Positions 7,620 through 15,046 of a stretch of 15,860 nt of DNA are shown here, in pieces (the stretch's first letter is position 1; each line of letters begins with the position of its first letter). Position numbers and translations under genes: made by a program. The DNA comes from JAGOJE01 sp964553715 (GTDB taxonomy: Bacteria; Pseudomonadota; Alphaproteobacteria; Rickettsiales; Rickettsiaceae). The DNA lies in NCBI GenBank assembly GCA_964553715.1, contig CAZKKY010000022.1, positions 1-15,860 on the forward strand. The letters are read 5' to 3'. Below the pieces are notes generated by a model. That model made no database searches. It was given only the letters and a program-made list of their open reading frames with translations, and was not told the DNA's origin.

Positions 7620-7890
7620 AAAAGTTGCATTCAGTGTGCAATTTAATGCGAATTGTAATGCGTGATTAGCTGAGCATAGTCTATATTATATTTTCAATAT
7701 ATAATAAATATATATTAGTTATATAAGTAATATATAATTAACATGTGCGTGATAATTTTACAACGTTGCTGTGAAATTATATGATTTGTACGAAATTTGT
7801 GTTTGAGGTGAATAAATTACGTATTACCCACCAATAAGAATGTCATGTACTCAAATCACCTGATCAACTAAGTATTGTTATAAACATTAA
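7620..7890. other. Gene-free, extremely AT-rich segment; candidate replication origin
   Basis: The interval 7537-7894 has no supportable gene. Within it, 7679-7745 is almost pure A/T with alternating TATATA runs, suited to strand opening. On its left are two TAATGCG copies 12 bases apart (7644-7650, 7656-7662) and TTGCA/TGCAA inverted arms around 7625-7641. On its right an 11-bp stem with one T-G mismatch (7752-7762 with 7770-7780, 7-base loop) forms a strong hairpin without a T-run. Lying between the partition genes and the replication gene, this is the best candidate for an origin, but no DnaA box was identified. Confidence 0.35.
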
Positions 7891-7894
7891 ATGG

Positions 7895-8167
7895 TTAGTA
7901 TTTGTTTTTATCTTTAATGTATTCTGCAACTACTCGTACAATAAAACTTGATTTATTACCTTCAGTAGGATTTTTTTTTAGATAATCATTTAATGTAGAC
8001 CAAAAAGAATCTGACATTGAGATCATTCTGCCCTTATATCTTTCTTGTACTGGTACTACTTCATTTTTTACATTGTTAAATATTGTATTAGATCCATCAT
8101 TAATAAACTCTAATTCTCTTTCGGAGATCTTATTTGGATTAGGAATAAGTGTCTTTTTGTTACTCAT
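7895..8167 (-). CDS. Ribbon-helix-helix centromere-binding protein, ParB/ParG-like
   Basis: A 90-aa protein with a flexible polar N-terminal arm (1-42) and a C-terminal RHH domain: strand YKGRMISMS (about 44-52), helix DSFWSTLNDYLKKN, turn PTEGN, helix KSSFIVRVVAEYIK. This is the layout of ParG-like adaptors that partner type Ib ParA ATPases: the RHH dimer binds repeated DNA at the centromere and the arm stimulates the ATPase. It starts 21 bases after the parA stop, so the two are co-transcribed. The binding site is probably the 11-bp repeat array ahead of parA (inference). Confidence 0.72.
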   Translation of the reverse strand: MSNKKTLIPNPNKISERELEFINDGSNTIFNNVKNEVVPVQERYKGRMISMSDSFWSTLNDYLKKNPTEGNKSSFIVRVVAEYIKDKNKY

Positions 8168-8188
8168 ATCTTTTCTCGTAAAGTAATT

Positions 8189-8881
8189 TTATTTAGTTGA
8201 GGTAGTAGATTTTATTATTTGCATAATTTCTTCATAACAAGATTCTATTTCTGCAACCGCTTTGTGGTCTGTTGGAGAACTCTCTATTACCCCCTTCCCG
8301 TCTTTTATAGAGTTTTTAAATGATGCACGATCTTTGATAGAGGATTTTAATATATAAGATGGCATGATATTATTATGTTCAAAAAATATGAGAGCATCAT
8401 TTAGTGCAGTTGCTGCATGTCTAGTAGGCACCTTATTAAAAATGAGTATGAGAGGAATACGCCTATCCTGTGTTAATTGCAATTTCTTAAGAATATTGAG
8501 TAATGTTTCTACTTCCCATAAATCGACAGGAGAAGGAGGACATGTGGTGATTACGTAATGACTCCTGAGTAAAGCGGAGCGCATATTACTGTCATCTACA
8601 CCCGGGCTGTCAATAAGAACGAAATATCCTTGATCAGATTTATTATTGGCTATATCAAGTAACGTCTCACCTCTTGCACTTGCAACAAAGAGTTCTGATA
8701 ATTTTTCTCCGGTGCTAATTACATATTCCCTTACTTTATGCCATTTGCTAACCGTATTTTGATTGTCAGCGTCTAAGATAGCAACCTTTTTTCCATGATT
8801 TAACATAACGGTTGCTAAATTTAATATAAAAGTAGACTTCCCTACTCCGCCTTTGGTACTTGCTATCGTTATTATTGCCAT
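8189..8881 (-). CDS. parA: ParA, plasmid partition ATPase (type Ib)
   Basis: A deviant Walker ATPase that segregates plasmid copies by forming dynamic patches on the nucleoid. Of 230 residues, the Walker A motif KGGVGKS is at 10-16 with the signature first lysine, the A' motif ILDADNQ near 35-41, and Walker B VLIDSPG near 88-94. The protein begins almost directly with Walker A, so it lacks the N-terminal helix-turn-helix of type Ia ParA and cannot repress its own promoter; that task would fall to the RHH partner. No clear ribosome binding site precedes the ATG. The 11-bp repeat region and a promoter lie directly upstream. Confidence 0.92.
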   Translation of the reverse strand: MAIITIASTKGGVGKSTFILNLATVMLNHGKKVAILDADNQNTVSKWHKVREYVISTGEKLSELFVASARGETLLDIANNKSDQGYFVLIDSPGVDDSNMRSALLRSHYVITTCPPSPVDLWEVETLLNILKKLQLTQDRRIPLILIFNKVPTRHAATALNDALIFFEHNNIMPSYILKSSIKDRASFKNSIKDGKGVIESSPTDHKAVAEIESCYEEIMQIIKSTTSTK

Positions 8882-8918
8882 TGATTTTTATTTTTTAATT
8901 TAACATATTCTGCAGTTA

Positions 8919-8947
8919 ATAATATAGCATAATAAATAAATATACAA
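8919..8947 (-). promoter_or_regulatory. Putative parA promoter, -35 inside an iteron
   Basis: On the minus strand TTGTAT (8942-8947), 17 bases, then TATTAT (8919-8924). The -35 box is part of the repeat unit TATACAACAAT at 8941, so any protein covering the array would occlude it. This gives a simple route to autoregulation of parA and the RHH gene. Confidence 0.45.
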
Positions 8948-9006
8948 CAATTATATATTCAATATACATCTACTATACATCTACTATACATTTTCTATAC
9001 AAAAGA
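8941..9006. repeat. Six 11-bp direct repeats (TATACA core), left array
   Basis: Units begin at 8941, 8952, 8963, 8974, 8985 and 8996, each exactly 11 bases apart: TATACAACAAT, TATATATTCAA, TATACATCTAC, TATACATCTAC, TATACATTTTC, TATACAAAAGA. Five of six carry the exact core TATACA and one has TATATA. The period is close to one helical turn, so bound proteins would line up on one DNA face, as in centromere arrays bound by RHH proteins. The array is directly upstream of parA and next to the N gap. Confidence 0.85.
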
Positions 9007-9027
9007 TATCTAGTTTTATTTTTTGAG

Positions 9028-9127
9028 NNNNNNNNNNNNNNNNNNNNNNNNNNNNNNNNNNNNNNNNNNNNNNNNNNNNNNNNNNNNNNNNNNNNNNNNN
9101 NNNNNNNNNNNNNNNNNNNNNNNNNNN
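9028..9127. other. Assembly gap of exactly 100 N
   Basis: A round run of 100 N is a conventional placeholder for a scaffold join of unknown size. Both flanks are the same family of 11-bp repeats, so a longer repeat array probably defeated assembly. The real length and content are unknown. Confidence 0.95.
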
Positions 9128-9135
9128 TCGTATAA

Positions 9136-9201
9136 TATACAACAGATGTACATTGAATATACAATTATTATATAATGAATATACATTCTTTATACAAAAA
9201 A
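9136..9201. repeat. Six 11-bp direct repeats (TATACA core), right array
   Basis: Units begin at 9136, 9147, 9158, 9169, 9180 and 9191, again exactly 11 bases apart: TATACAACAGA, TGTACATTGAA, TATACAATTAT, TATATAATGAA, TATACATTCTT, TATACAAAAAA. Four have the exact core and two differ by one base. First and last units resemble the first and last units of the left array (TATACAACA.. and TATACAAAA..), suggesting the arrays are duplicates in direct orientation. Confidence 0.85.
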
Positions 9202-9555
9202 GAGTTGCATAGATTTATTGTTTTGATATTGATAGTTATGAATATAGTATTAATTTTTTAAAATATGTAATATATGGCTTTTAGCGAATAGAGTTAATTT
9301 ATAAATTTTATAGTGTAAATATAATCTGGCTGTTTGAGAGAATTGATTTTAAGTGAAAAGCTACGGTGAAAGTCAGATTTTATCGGTGTCAAATGAGTTT
9401 AATGGATAAAATTGCTTTTGATTTAGTGGGGTAGGGCGTGATAAGATTTTATATAATAATTCCTTTAAATGTTATTTATTAGGAATAAAATAAAAACTGG
9501 CTGTATGCCTATAAGTAGTCTATTATGTTTCTAGGAATAATCTGAAGGATAGTAG
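9202..9555. other. Gene-free stretch between the repeat array and hipA
   Basis: No gene is supported here; frames are short and interrupted. Just ahead of hipA a 9-bp direct repeat TAGGAATAA occurs at 9480-9488 and 9532-9540, and ATTCCT (9459-9464) is an inverted copy of AGGAAT (9481-9486). These could be operator half-sites for a repressor. No convincing hipB-like reading frame is present. Confidence 0.4.
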
Positions 9556-10836
9556 ATGGCAGACAGTATAATCAGAGTTTTAGATGTATATTTAAAAGGC
9601 AATTATATTGGTAAGTTGACTAGTCAAGGATCTGTACTTGGTTTTACATATGATCCTACATATTTGCAAAGTAAATTAGCTGTGAGATTATCAATTTCTT
9701 TCCCTCTACAATATGAAGCTTTTAGCCACAAGATTACTCAGCCATTTTTTTCTGGCCTTTTACCAGATGGAATTTTAAGATTGAGAATAGCTCGATATTT
9801 TCAAGTTTCAGAAAAAAATATTTTCAGGTTACTTGAAGAAATAGGCGGTGATTGTGCAGGCGCTGTTTCTTTATATAAAGAAGGTACTTATCCAGGTTTA
9901 AAAAATAAGCAGACTTACTATATTCTTGATGAATCTAAAGCTGATAATATTTTATCATCTTTAGTAAAAAGACATCCATTTTTAGTAGGGGATCCAGATG
10001 TTAGAATGACTTGTGCCGGGGCGCAGGATAAATTAATGATTTCTTTTGTTAGTAATAACATTGCAATTCCGATAAAAGATACTTCATCTACGCATATCAT
10101 TAAACCAGATATTGAAAATTTAAACTATTCAGTACAAAACGAGTTTTTTTGTATGAGGCTTGCACAAAAAATTGGATTAGATGTGCCAGAAGCAACCATA
10201 TTATGGGTTAAGAACAAAGCATACTATTTGATAGAGAGATATGATAGAAAGATCATAGAGGATGTGCAAACCATTAGATTACACCAAGAAGATTTCTGTC
10301 AGGCTATGAGCATTGACCCTCAGTTAAAATATGAAAATGATGGTGGCCCTGGTATAGAAGCCTGTTTTTCATTGCTTGAGGATAGGATTAGGGCAGGGCG
10401 TATGGAAAATATAAATAGATTACTATTACTACGAGGTATTATTTTTAATTTTGTTATAGGTAATGGTGATGCTCATGGCAAAAATTTTTCTTTGCTTTAC
10501 AAAGACGGAAAAGAGATTCTAGCACCTTTTTATGATATCCTTAGTACTATAGTTTATGTGAATGCTTTTAAAGCAAAAATGTCTATGAAAATTAATGGCA
10601 AATATAGATTTAAAGACATAACAATGCAAGACTTTAAGGTTTTGGGTCGAAAGCTAGGTTTTCAAGAAGATTTTGTAGAAAGTCAGGTTGTTATGCTAAG
10701 TAATACTATATTGTATTCTGCTAATGAGTTAGTTAAAGAACTAAATTCTGATATTAGAACAGCATCTGAAATTTATAAGCAAATTTATACTGTGATTATG
10801 GCTCATCATAATAAACTAGTGCTAGTGGATAAATAA
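9556..10836 (+). CDS. hipA: HipA-family serine/threonine kinase toxin, without adjacent HipB
   Basis: HipA toxins are kinases; E. coli HipA phosphorylates glutamyl-tRNA synthetase and induces dormancy. The 426-aa protein is full length (E. coli 440). Motifs in order: SGLLPDG (66-72) in the N-terminal Couple_hipA region; the P-loop-like RMTCAGAQDK (150-159); HIIKPD with the ATP-binding Lys183; LIERYDR (225-231); HQEDFCQ; GNGDAHGKNFS with catalytic Asp305 and Asn310; and APFYDILS with metal-binding Asp327. All key kinase residues appear present. Thr152 aligns with the autophosphorylated Ser150 of E. coli HipA. AAGGAT about 8 bases before ATG supports the start. HipA normally follows its antitoxin gene hipB, but no HTH gene is seen upstream or downstream, so control is unexplained. 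Confidence 0.93.
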   Translation: MADSIIRVLDVYLKGNYIGKLTSQGSVLGFTYDPTYLQSKLAVRLSISFPLQYEAFSHKITQPFFSGLLPDGILRLRIARYFQVSEKNIFRLLEEIGGDCAGAVSLYKEGTYPGLKNKQTYYILDESKADNILSSLVKRHPFLVGDPDVRMTCAGAQDKLMISFVSNNIAIPIKDTSSTHIIKPDIENLNYSVQNEFFCMRLAQKIGLDVPEATILWVKNKAYYLIERYDRKIIEDVQTIRLHQEDFCQAMSIDPQLKYENDGGPGIEACFSLLEDRIRAGRMENINRLLLLRGIIFNFVIGNGDAHGKNFSLLYKDGKEILAPFYDILSTIVYVNAFKAKMSMKINGKYRFKDITMQDFKVLGRKLGFQEDFVESQVVMLSNTILYSANELVKELNSDIRTASEIYKQIYTVIMAHHNKLVLVDK

Positions 10837-10881
10837 ATTTTTATATCACTCATGGCTCTAAGACTGCTAATTTGAGGAGAG

Positions 10882-11418
10882 TTATAACTCATGTTCTGCT
10901 GTGTCTGTGGTTCCTATTAACTTTTGCTGCGCTTGATGATCACTATTATAGTTGTTCCAGTCTCTCAGATTTGCTAACGTCAGAAGGGAAATAGGGTTGC
11001 TGCCATTATCTAAATCTGTTATATCAGGATCGTCAAACTGATATGAAGCTTCAGCATCATCTTTTAAGCTTTCAATATCTTCAGTACTATACTCGTCAGT
11101 TGTTACATATGGTTTAAGGATGTCTTCTATTTCGGAAGTAATAGGATATTGCTCTATAGCTTCTTCTAATATTTGTCTAAGAGCATGTTTTGCAGTCTTA
11201 TATTCCATACTATCATAATTATCTTTAAGATTTGTTTTTTCATAATAATCTAGTAAGGATTTTAATATCTCTGAATTTTTATGCTTTATAGCATATATAA
11301 AGCACAATCCGTTTTTTATTGTTACATCAAGATCAGAATGCTTTTTAAGTAATTCAGCAAAGTTCCTACTATCATCCCACCTACAATAATTTGAAAGTTG
11401 TATTTCTTGGTCACGCAT
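10882..11418 (-). CDS. Ankyrin-like repeat protein, last gene of putative effector operon
   Basis: Residues about 8-62 read as two degenerate ankyrin units: NYCRWDDSRNFAELLKKHSD followed by IKNGLCFIYAIKHKNSEILKSLLDYYE, with the helix-turn-helix and A(I)xxxxxEIxxxLL pattern of the family. The rest of the 178 aa is acidic and polar (Asp/Glu/Ser-rich, about 105-160) with no recognised domain. Its ATG is one base after the stop of the protease-like gene at 11420, with AGGAG 8 bases upstream, so they are co-expressed. Ankyrin proteins of Rickettsiales often act on host proteins; here it could also be a partner or immunity protein for the neighbour. Both roles are inference. Confidence 0.55.
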   Translation of the reverse strand: MRDQEIQLSNYCRWDDSRNFAELLKKHSDLDVTIKNGLCFIYAIKHKNSEILKSLLDYYEKTNLKDNYDSMEYKTAKHALRQILEEAIEQYPITSEIEDILKPYVTTDEYSTEDIESLKDDAEASYQFDDPDITDLDNGSNPISLLTLANLRDWNNYNSDHQAQQKLIGTTDTAEHEL

Positions 11419-11419
11419 T

Positions 11420-12850
11420 TTATAACTCCTGATTAACTTCTCCTAGCAAACCGCTAATTTCTTTATCTATTGCTTCTTTCAATACCTTCGCGTTTTCACT
11501 ATAACGATTCGATAAGCTATTAATACATTCATCATATTGATTTGGTAAATAGCACTGGCTAAATAGTGTGATATTGTTTTTTTGTATTTCTAATGATTCT
11601 GATTTAGAATAACAGTCTGTAGCCTTTGTGAGTTTGTCAAAACTTAATAATAACTCTTGAAATTTTGCTCTAATATTATCATCAGAAGCTTGCCTTATTC
11701 TTGCGATTGCTTCATCAGAGCTAAAAAAGAGTGACTTATTACTTTGTTCTTGATTCGTAATTTCTTGTATCACGCTAGAAGACATAATATCTTGGGTATT
11801 TATATAGCCATTCAATTTATTCAGACCAAAAGCAATTTTGGCGGATAGATCAATACAGTCTCTGTATTGATCGGGGCCTGGGCCTACATTGTCTTTGTTA
11901 AAAGGAACATATATTTTTTGTATTGGCGGAATGGTAATTTCAAAATTGCCTTCTGATTCTCTAAATAATCTTACGCTATTAGTTGCAATGTGCTTACTAA
12001 AGTCCGGATTACTAGGGTCTATTACTATGATCTTACCGATCTCTCTATTACAATAAAGAACCACAGTATGAATATCTAGCTTATTGTCTTTTATACTTAT
12101 GCGTCCATCATCATTTCTAACAAATATATCAACTAATACAGATTTACTTTCTGATGTTTTTAAAAAATTTATAGCATCTTGTATTAAGAATACCTCTATA
12201 GGATGTAGTGGTTTTAAGACTTCAGAATCTTTCTGACTTTTGCTACTTTTTGTACCAGACTTAACTGATCCTTTTTTATTAACAGAAGTAGTATATATCT
12301 CAGCTAGCTCTTTAGTCTGGTGTTGATTCATAATAGCAGTATTAATTCCAAAACGAGTAACTTCATTGGCAGAGTTATTATAAATATCATAATAAGATAA
12401 ATCTAAATCTTGGTTTTCTAGGACAAAATTTCTATATAGTTCTAGTTCTATCAAATAATTATCTAAAGCTGTAATTTTAGGGATGAATTTCTCGCTTAAG
12501 CCTAATAGATCTATGTTTATTTTTGTGAACTCTCCTTCTTCTATTATTCCTGTAGATATATTTTTAAGGTGAGCTAGAAGCTCTTGTTCATAGTTGATAA
12601 ACCCATTCAGTCTATTTTCTAGATCTGTTTTGTTTATGGTAACTTTTTCTATAGTTTCTCTAATTCTATCTGCTGTCGATTGATTAAAAAAACTCCTTGA
12701 GTCAAAAGTTGTAGGAGTGATCGAATATTTTCTAATTTCTTCAATCTCTGCCTTTAATAAATCAGAATTCTCAATGGGAGAAAAGTGCTCAGTATCATTG
12801 CCTTGGTAAACTCTATATTCAGAATTTTCAAATCTTATTTGGGTTTTCAT
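11420..12850 (-). CDS. Putative CE-clan (Ulp1/YopJ-like) cysteine protease effector
   Basis: A 476-aa protein without signal peptide or membrane helix. The central region shows the residue order of CE-clan cysteine proteases (Ulp1, bacterial deubiquitinases, YopJ): His261 in DIHTVVLYCN, Asp278 in IGKIIVIDPSN (17 residues later, the same spacing I recall for yeast Ulp1), then Gln328 and Cys332 in GPGPDQYRDCIDLSAKIA. The strand-rich HxVVLY...KIIVIDP and the Q..DC followed by a helix fit the fold. The usual Trp after His is missing. The N-terminal 200 residues are helical or coiled; residues 190-210 are a Ser/Lys linker. Its own promoter stands at 12882-12910. Likely host-directed deubiquitinase, deSUMOylase or acetyltransferase activity is inference from motif pattern only. 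Confidence 0.6.
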   Translation of the reverse strand: MKTQIRFENSEYRVYQGNDTEHFSPIENSDLLKAEIEEIRKYSITPTTFDSRSFFNQSTADRIRETIEKVTINKTDLENRLNGFINYEQELLAHLKNISTGIIEEGEFTKINIDLLGLSEKFIPKITALDNYLIELELYRNFVLENQDLDLSYYDIYNNSANEVTRFGINTAIMNQHQTKELAEIYTTSVNKKGSVKSGTKSSKSQKDSEVLKPLHPIEVFLIQDAINFLKTSESKSVLVDIFVRNDDGRISIKDNKLDIHTVVLYCNREIGKIIVIDPSNPDFSKHIATNSVRLFRESEGNFEITIPPIQKIYVPFNKDNVGPGPDQYRDCIDLSAKIAFGLNKLNGYINTQDIMSSSVIQEITNQEQSNKSLFFSSDEAIARIRQASDDNIRAKFQELLLSFDKLTKATDCYSKSESLEIQKNNITLFSQCYLPNQYDECINSLSNRYSENAKVLKEAIDKEISGLLGEVNQEL

Positions 12851-12881
12851 AACAACATCTCACGATAAGCTTACTTGCTTT

Positions 12882-12910
12882 ATTGTAACAGATTATTAAC
12901 AAATATTCAA
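12882..12910 (-). promoter_or_regulatory. Sigma70-type promoter of the cysteine-protease-like gene
   Basis: On the minus strand TTGAAT (12905-12910), 17 bases, then TACAAT (12882-12887, five of six matches). It lies in the 111-base gap after the metalloprotease gene, so the last two genes can be expressed separately from the first two. Confidence 0.62.
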
Positions 12911-12912
12911 TG

Positions 12913-12934
12913 TAGATTTGTTGCGAAAAATCTA
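12913..12934. promoter_or_regulatory. 7-bp inverted repeat just upstream of the promoter
   Basis: TAGATTT (12913-12919) and AAATCTA (12928-12934) are perfect inverted arms around an 8-base loop, two bases upstream of the -35 box at 12905-12910. It could be an operator or a weak terminator for the upstream metalloprotease gene; there is no clean T-run. Confidence 0.35.
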
Positions 12935-12961
12935 TAAAACCTGAGTGTTTAGAAAGATTTG

Positions 12962-14560
12962 TTATATAGAATGAGATCTTCTTCTTTCTGGCATTGTTTT
13001 TGTAGTAGGTGTTGTAGGTGCAGTGTTACTCGTTGCTTTAGTAGATGAGAGTCTTTTTAGCATTCTATTTACTATCTCATCGACACCACTATCATCTTTA
13101 GAATACAAATGCTCTTGCGTGGAAGAAGCGCTTTTGCGAGCAGAATTTAGATCCGTCGTGGATGAAATATTTGTGCTGGAAGAGGATGAAGTATGCGAGG
13201 GTACAATGGTTGTTGTAGTAGAGTTATTATTCTCAATATAGGTTTGTTCCTCAGTGATGCGTTTTTCATCTCGGTCTTGATCATTAGGGGTAGTAGCGGG
13301 TCTTTTACGATTTTCTAGATTCATCATTGTTGATGAAGATTGACTTAATTCAGAACATTGATGTTCTAAAACTTCTATAGCTTTACCTAAAGATGACTTC
13401 AATTCTTCAGAGGAGGAATGATTCATCAATAGCGTTAAATGAGGAGTAGTAGTATCTTTGATTAGTTCAAAAGCTGCTTTTTTTATTTCAGGAGCAAAGT
13501 TATCACATGCGGATAATTGCGATCTAATGGTATTTTGGTAATTATTGGTAAACTCTTCTGGGTTATTACTATTTTCTAAAGCATTAAAAACATGTTCAAT
13601 GCTAAAAGTTAGAAATTCGGTAGGTACAGATCCGCATTTTAATCCTCGATTTCCTTGCTTATCTGAGCCTACAAACACGTTTTGTTGTGTTGACGCGTTA
13701 TTCATTTCTTCAACCCAATAGTTTGCCCAGTCATAAAATGTGGGTTTCCCATTATCTGTAAACCATAGATTTTTAAGATCTGAAAGATAATGGTTCGTAA
13801 ACATTGATTCATGATTATCAACGATTTTAGATGCACATTCTAGGACTGCTTCTTGTTTTGCTGCATTATTATGTGCTTTGTTATGAAGGGTATTAAATAA
13901 CACTTTGCATGAGTTTAAATTGGTATGTGTATCATCTATTGCATGAGTTAACTCATGAGCTAAGACTATGCAAGAATTATTATTAGTAGATAATGGGAAT
14001 GGAAGATTTTGAAGGCATATGGATATTGCACACCTATAATAGCTATAGCTTTCCATTCGTGTGAGTTGTTTTGCTTTTTTATCCCAAATGCAATATGGGA
14101 TAGCTTCAACAGATAATCCATGAAAATCAATGCTATCACTTTGATTGTTAGATTTATCGTGTGGTTTTTCAATAGATAAGTTAGTTGAAGTCATGAGGAA
14201 TTCTTTTGCTAACTTACTACAGTTGTTATAAGTAGTATCAAAAGCTGTTAAAGATTTACAAATAACTTCATTTACATTGTTTGTATTTGATAATTGTGGT
14301 ATTTGGCGGGTTTTATATTTTTTTTTGTGAATAGCATTAACATCTTCTCTATACTCAGTACTAAAAAACAGCAGTTCTCTTTCATTTAAAAGCCTGAGTA
14401 CTGGATTGTTGCTAATAATCTGTGATCCTTTGTCACTGATATGTCCACTTAAGATTAACTCATTAAAAGAAGCTCTTTTTTTCTGAAACTGTTGTTCAAA
14501 TCTTCCAACTGTTAAAGACTGGCTAGAAGTAGTTAGAGGCGTTTTTGTTTCTTCATTCAC
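12962..14560 (-). CDS. Putative HExxH zinc metalloprotease effector
   Basis: A 532-aa cytosolic-type protein. CIVLAHELTHAIDD (197-210) is a textbook zincin helix: His202 and His206 would bind zinc and Glu203 would be catalytic. The hydrophobic lead-in and HExxHA recall M91/NleD-type secreted effectors. A third ligand is not certain; Glu315 in SVPTEFLTFS or Glu237/Glu241 are candidates. Residues about 405-532 are low-complexity and Ser/Thr/Asn-rich, with a basic pair of clusters (NRKRP...DEKR, 417-434) resembling a bipartite nuclear signal and an Arg-rich C-terminus (PERRRSHSI) like a T4SS export signal. The only start that fits is GTG at 14560, 11 bases after the preceding gene's stop. Host targeting is inference. 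Confidence 0.62.
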   Translation of the reverse strand: MNEETKTPLTTSSQSLTVGRFEQQFQKKRASFNELILSGHISDKGSQIISNNPVLRLLNERELLFFSTEYREDVNAIHKKKYKTRQIPQLSNTNNVNEVICKSLTAFDTTYNNCSKLAKEFLMTSTNLSIEKPHDKSNNQSDSIDFHGLSVEAIPYCIWDKKAKQLTRMESYSYYRCAISICLQNLPFPLSTNNNSCIVLAHELTHAIDDTHTNLNSCKVLFNTLHNKAHNNAAKQEAVLECASKIVDNHESMFTNHYLSDLKNLWFTDNGKPTFYDWANYWVEEMNNASTQQNVFVGSDKQGNRGLKCGSVPTEFLTFSIEHVFNALENSNNPEEFTNNYQNTIRSQLSACDNFAPEIKKAAFELIKDTTTPHLTLLMNHSSSEELKSSLGKAIEVLEHQCSELSQSSSTMMNLENRKRPATTPNDQDRDEKRITEEQTYIENNNSTTTTIVPSHTSSSSSTNISSTTDLNSARKSASSTQEHLYSKDDSGVDEIVNRMLKRLSSTKATSNTAPTTPTTKTMPERRRSHSI

Positions 14561-14571
14561 TAGATCACACT

Positions 14572-15012
14572 TTATAATTCGTTATTGGGTTCTGTGATAT
14601 ATAATTCACCCAAATATGGTACTTCTGGTTTAAGCGCTATACATTCTACTTGATTTTTTATTACATTCCCATCTTGTATAGTTACAAAATTTAAATTTTC
14701 GATTATTTCATCTGCTAAATCAAATATATATTCCAGAATATTGTGTTCGTCTTCACAACACTCAGATATTAACTTATGTTTGCCGTTTAGCATGTAAACT
14801 ATATTAAATACATCAGTCTCTATGGATTTTTTATTTATATCAGGATGGTTTTTAAACATATTTCTGATTTCATCGTTACAAGGTGATCCGTTAATCATTT
14901 TGACTAGAGTATCTATAACTACATCAAGTTTAGAGTGATCGTCTCCAACTACTAAATTTTGATTCAAAACAGTAAAACTTTCTTCAAGAGATTTTCTGAT
15001 GAGATTATGCAT
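14572..15012 (-). CDS. Unknown acidic protein, first gene of putative effector operon
   Basis: No family recognised. The 146 residues are acidic and mostly helical in character, with no signal peptide or membrane segment; three central cysteines cluster near ISECCEDEHN. It has a good promoter (15045-15073) and AGG about 8 bases before ATG, and is followed after 11 bases by the metalloprotease gene. A small acidic protein encoded directly ahead of a large effector could be a secretion chaperone or an antidote, but nothing in its sequence proves either. Confidence 0.6.
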   Translation of the reverse strand: MHNLIRKSLEESFTVLNQNLVVGDDHSKLDVVIDTLVKMINGSPCNDEIRNMFKNHPDINKKSIETDVFNIVYMLNGKHKLISECCEDEHNILEYIFDLADEIIENLNFVTIQDGNVIKNQVECIALKPEVPYLGELYITEPNNEL

Positions 15013-15030
15013 AAACCAACCTACTAAATT

Positions 15031-15046
15031 ATTAATTTAAATTAAT
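15031..15046. promoter_or_regulatory. Perfect 16-bp palindrome at the start of the effector operon
   Basis: ATTAATTTAAATTAAT reads the same on both strands. It touches the -10 box (15045-15050) and covers the predicted transcription start near 15039, so a bound dimeric protein would block initiation. In such AT-rich DNA chance palindromes occur, which limits confidence. Confidence 0.4.

Noticed and set aside
7752..7780. Hairpin as rho-independent terminator of the parA operon
   Set aside because: AT-rich stem, more than 110 bases past the last stop codon, and no T-run on either side.
8973..9164. Minus-strand open frame running through the gap
   Set aside because: It is open only because the 100 N carry no stops; its ends are the 11-bp repeats.
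8941..9201. CRISPR array
   Set aside because: The period is 11 bp with a 6-bp core; there are no 23-40 bp repeats with unique spacers and no cas genes.
13023..13241. Plus-strand open frame of 72 codons
   Set aside because: Antisense to the Ser/Thr-rich tail of the metalloprotease-like gene; low complexity on one strand opens frames on the other.
13966..14172. Minus-strand open frame of 68 codons inside the metalloprotease gene
   Set aside because: Same strand but another frame of a gene with a convincing HExxH motif; no ribosome binding site.
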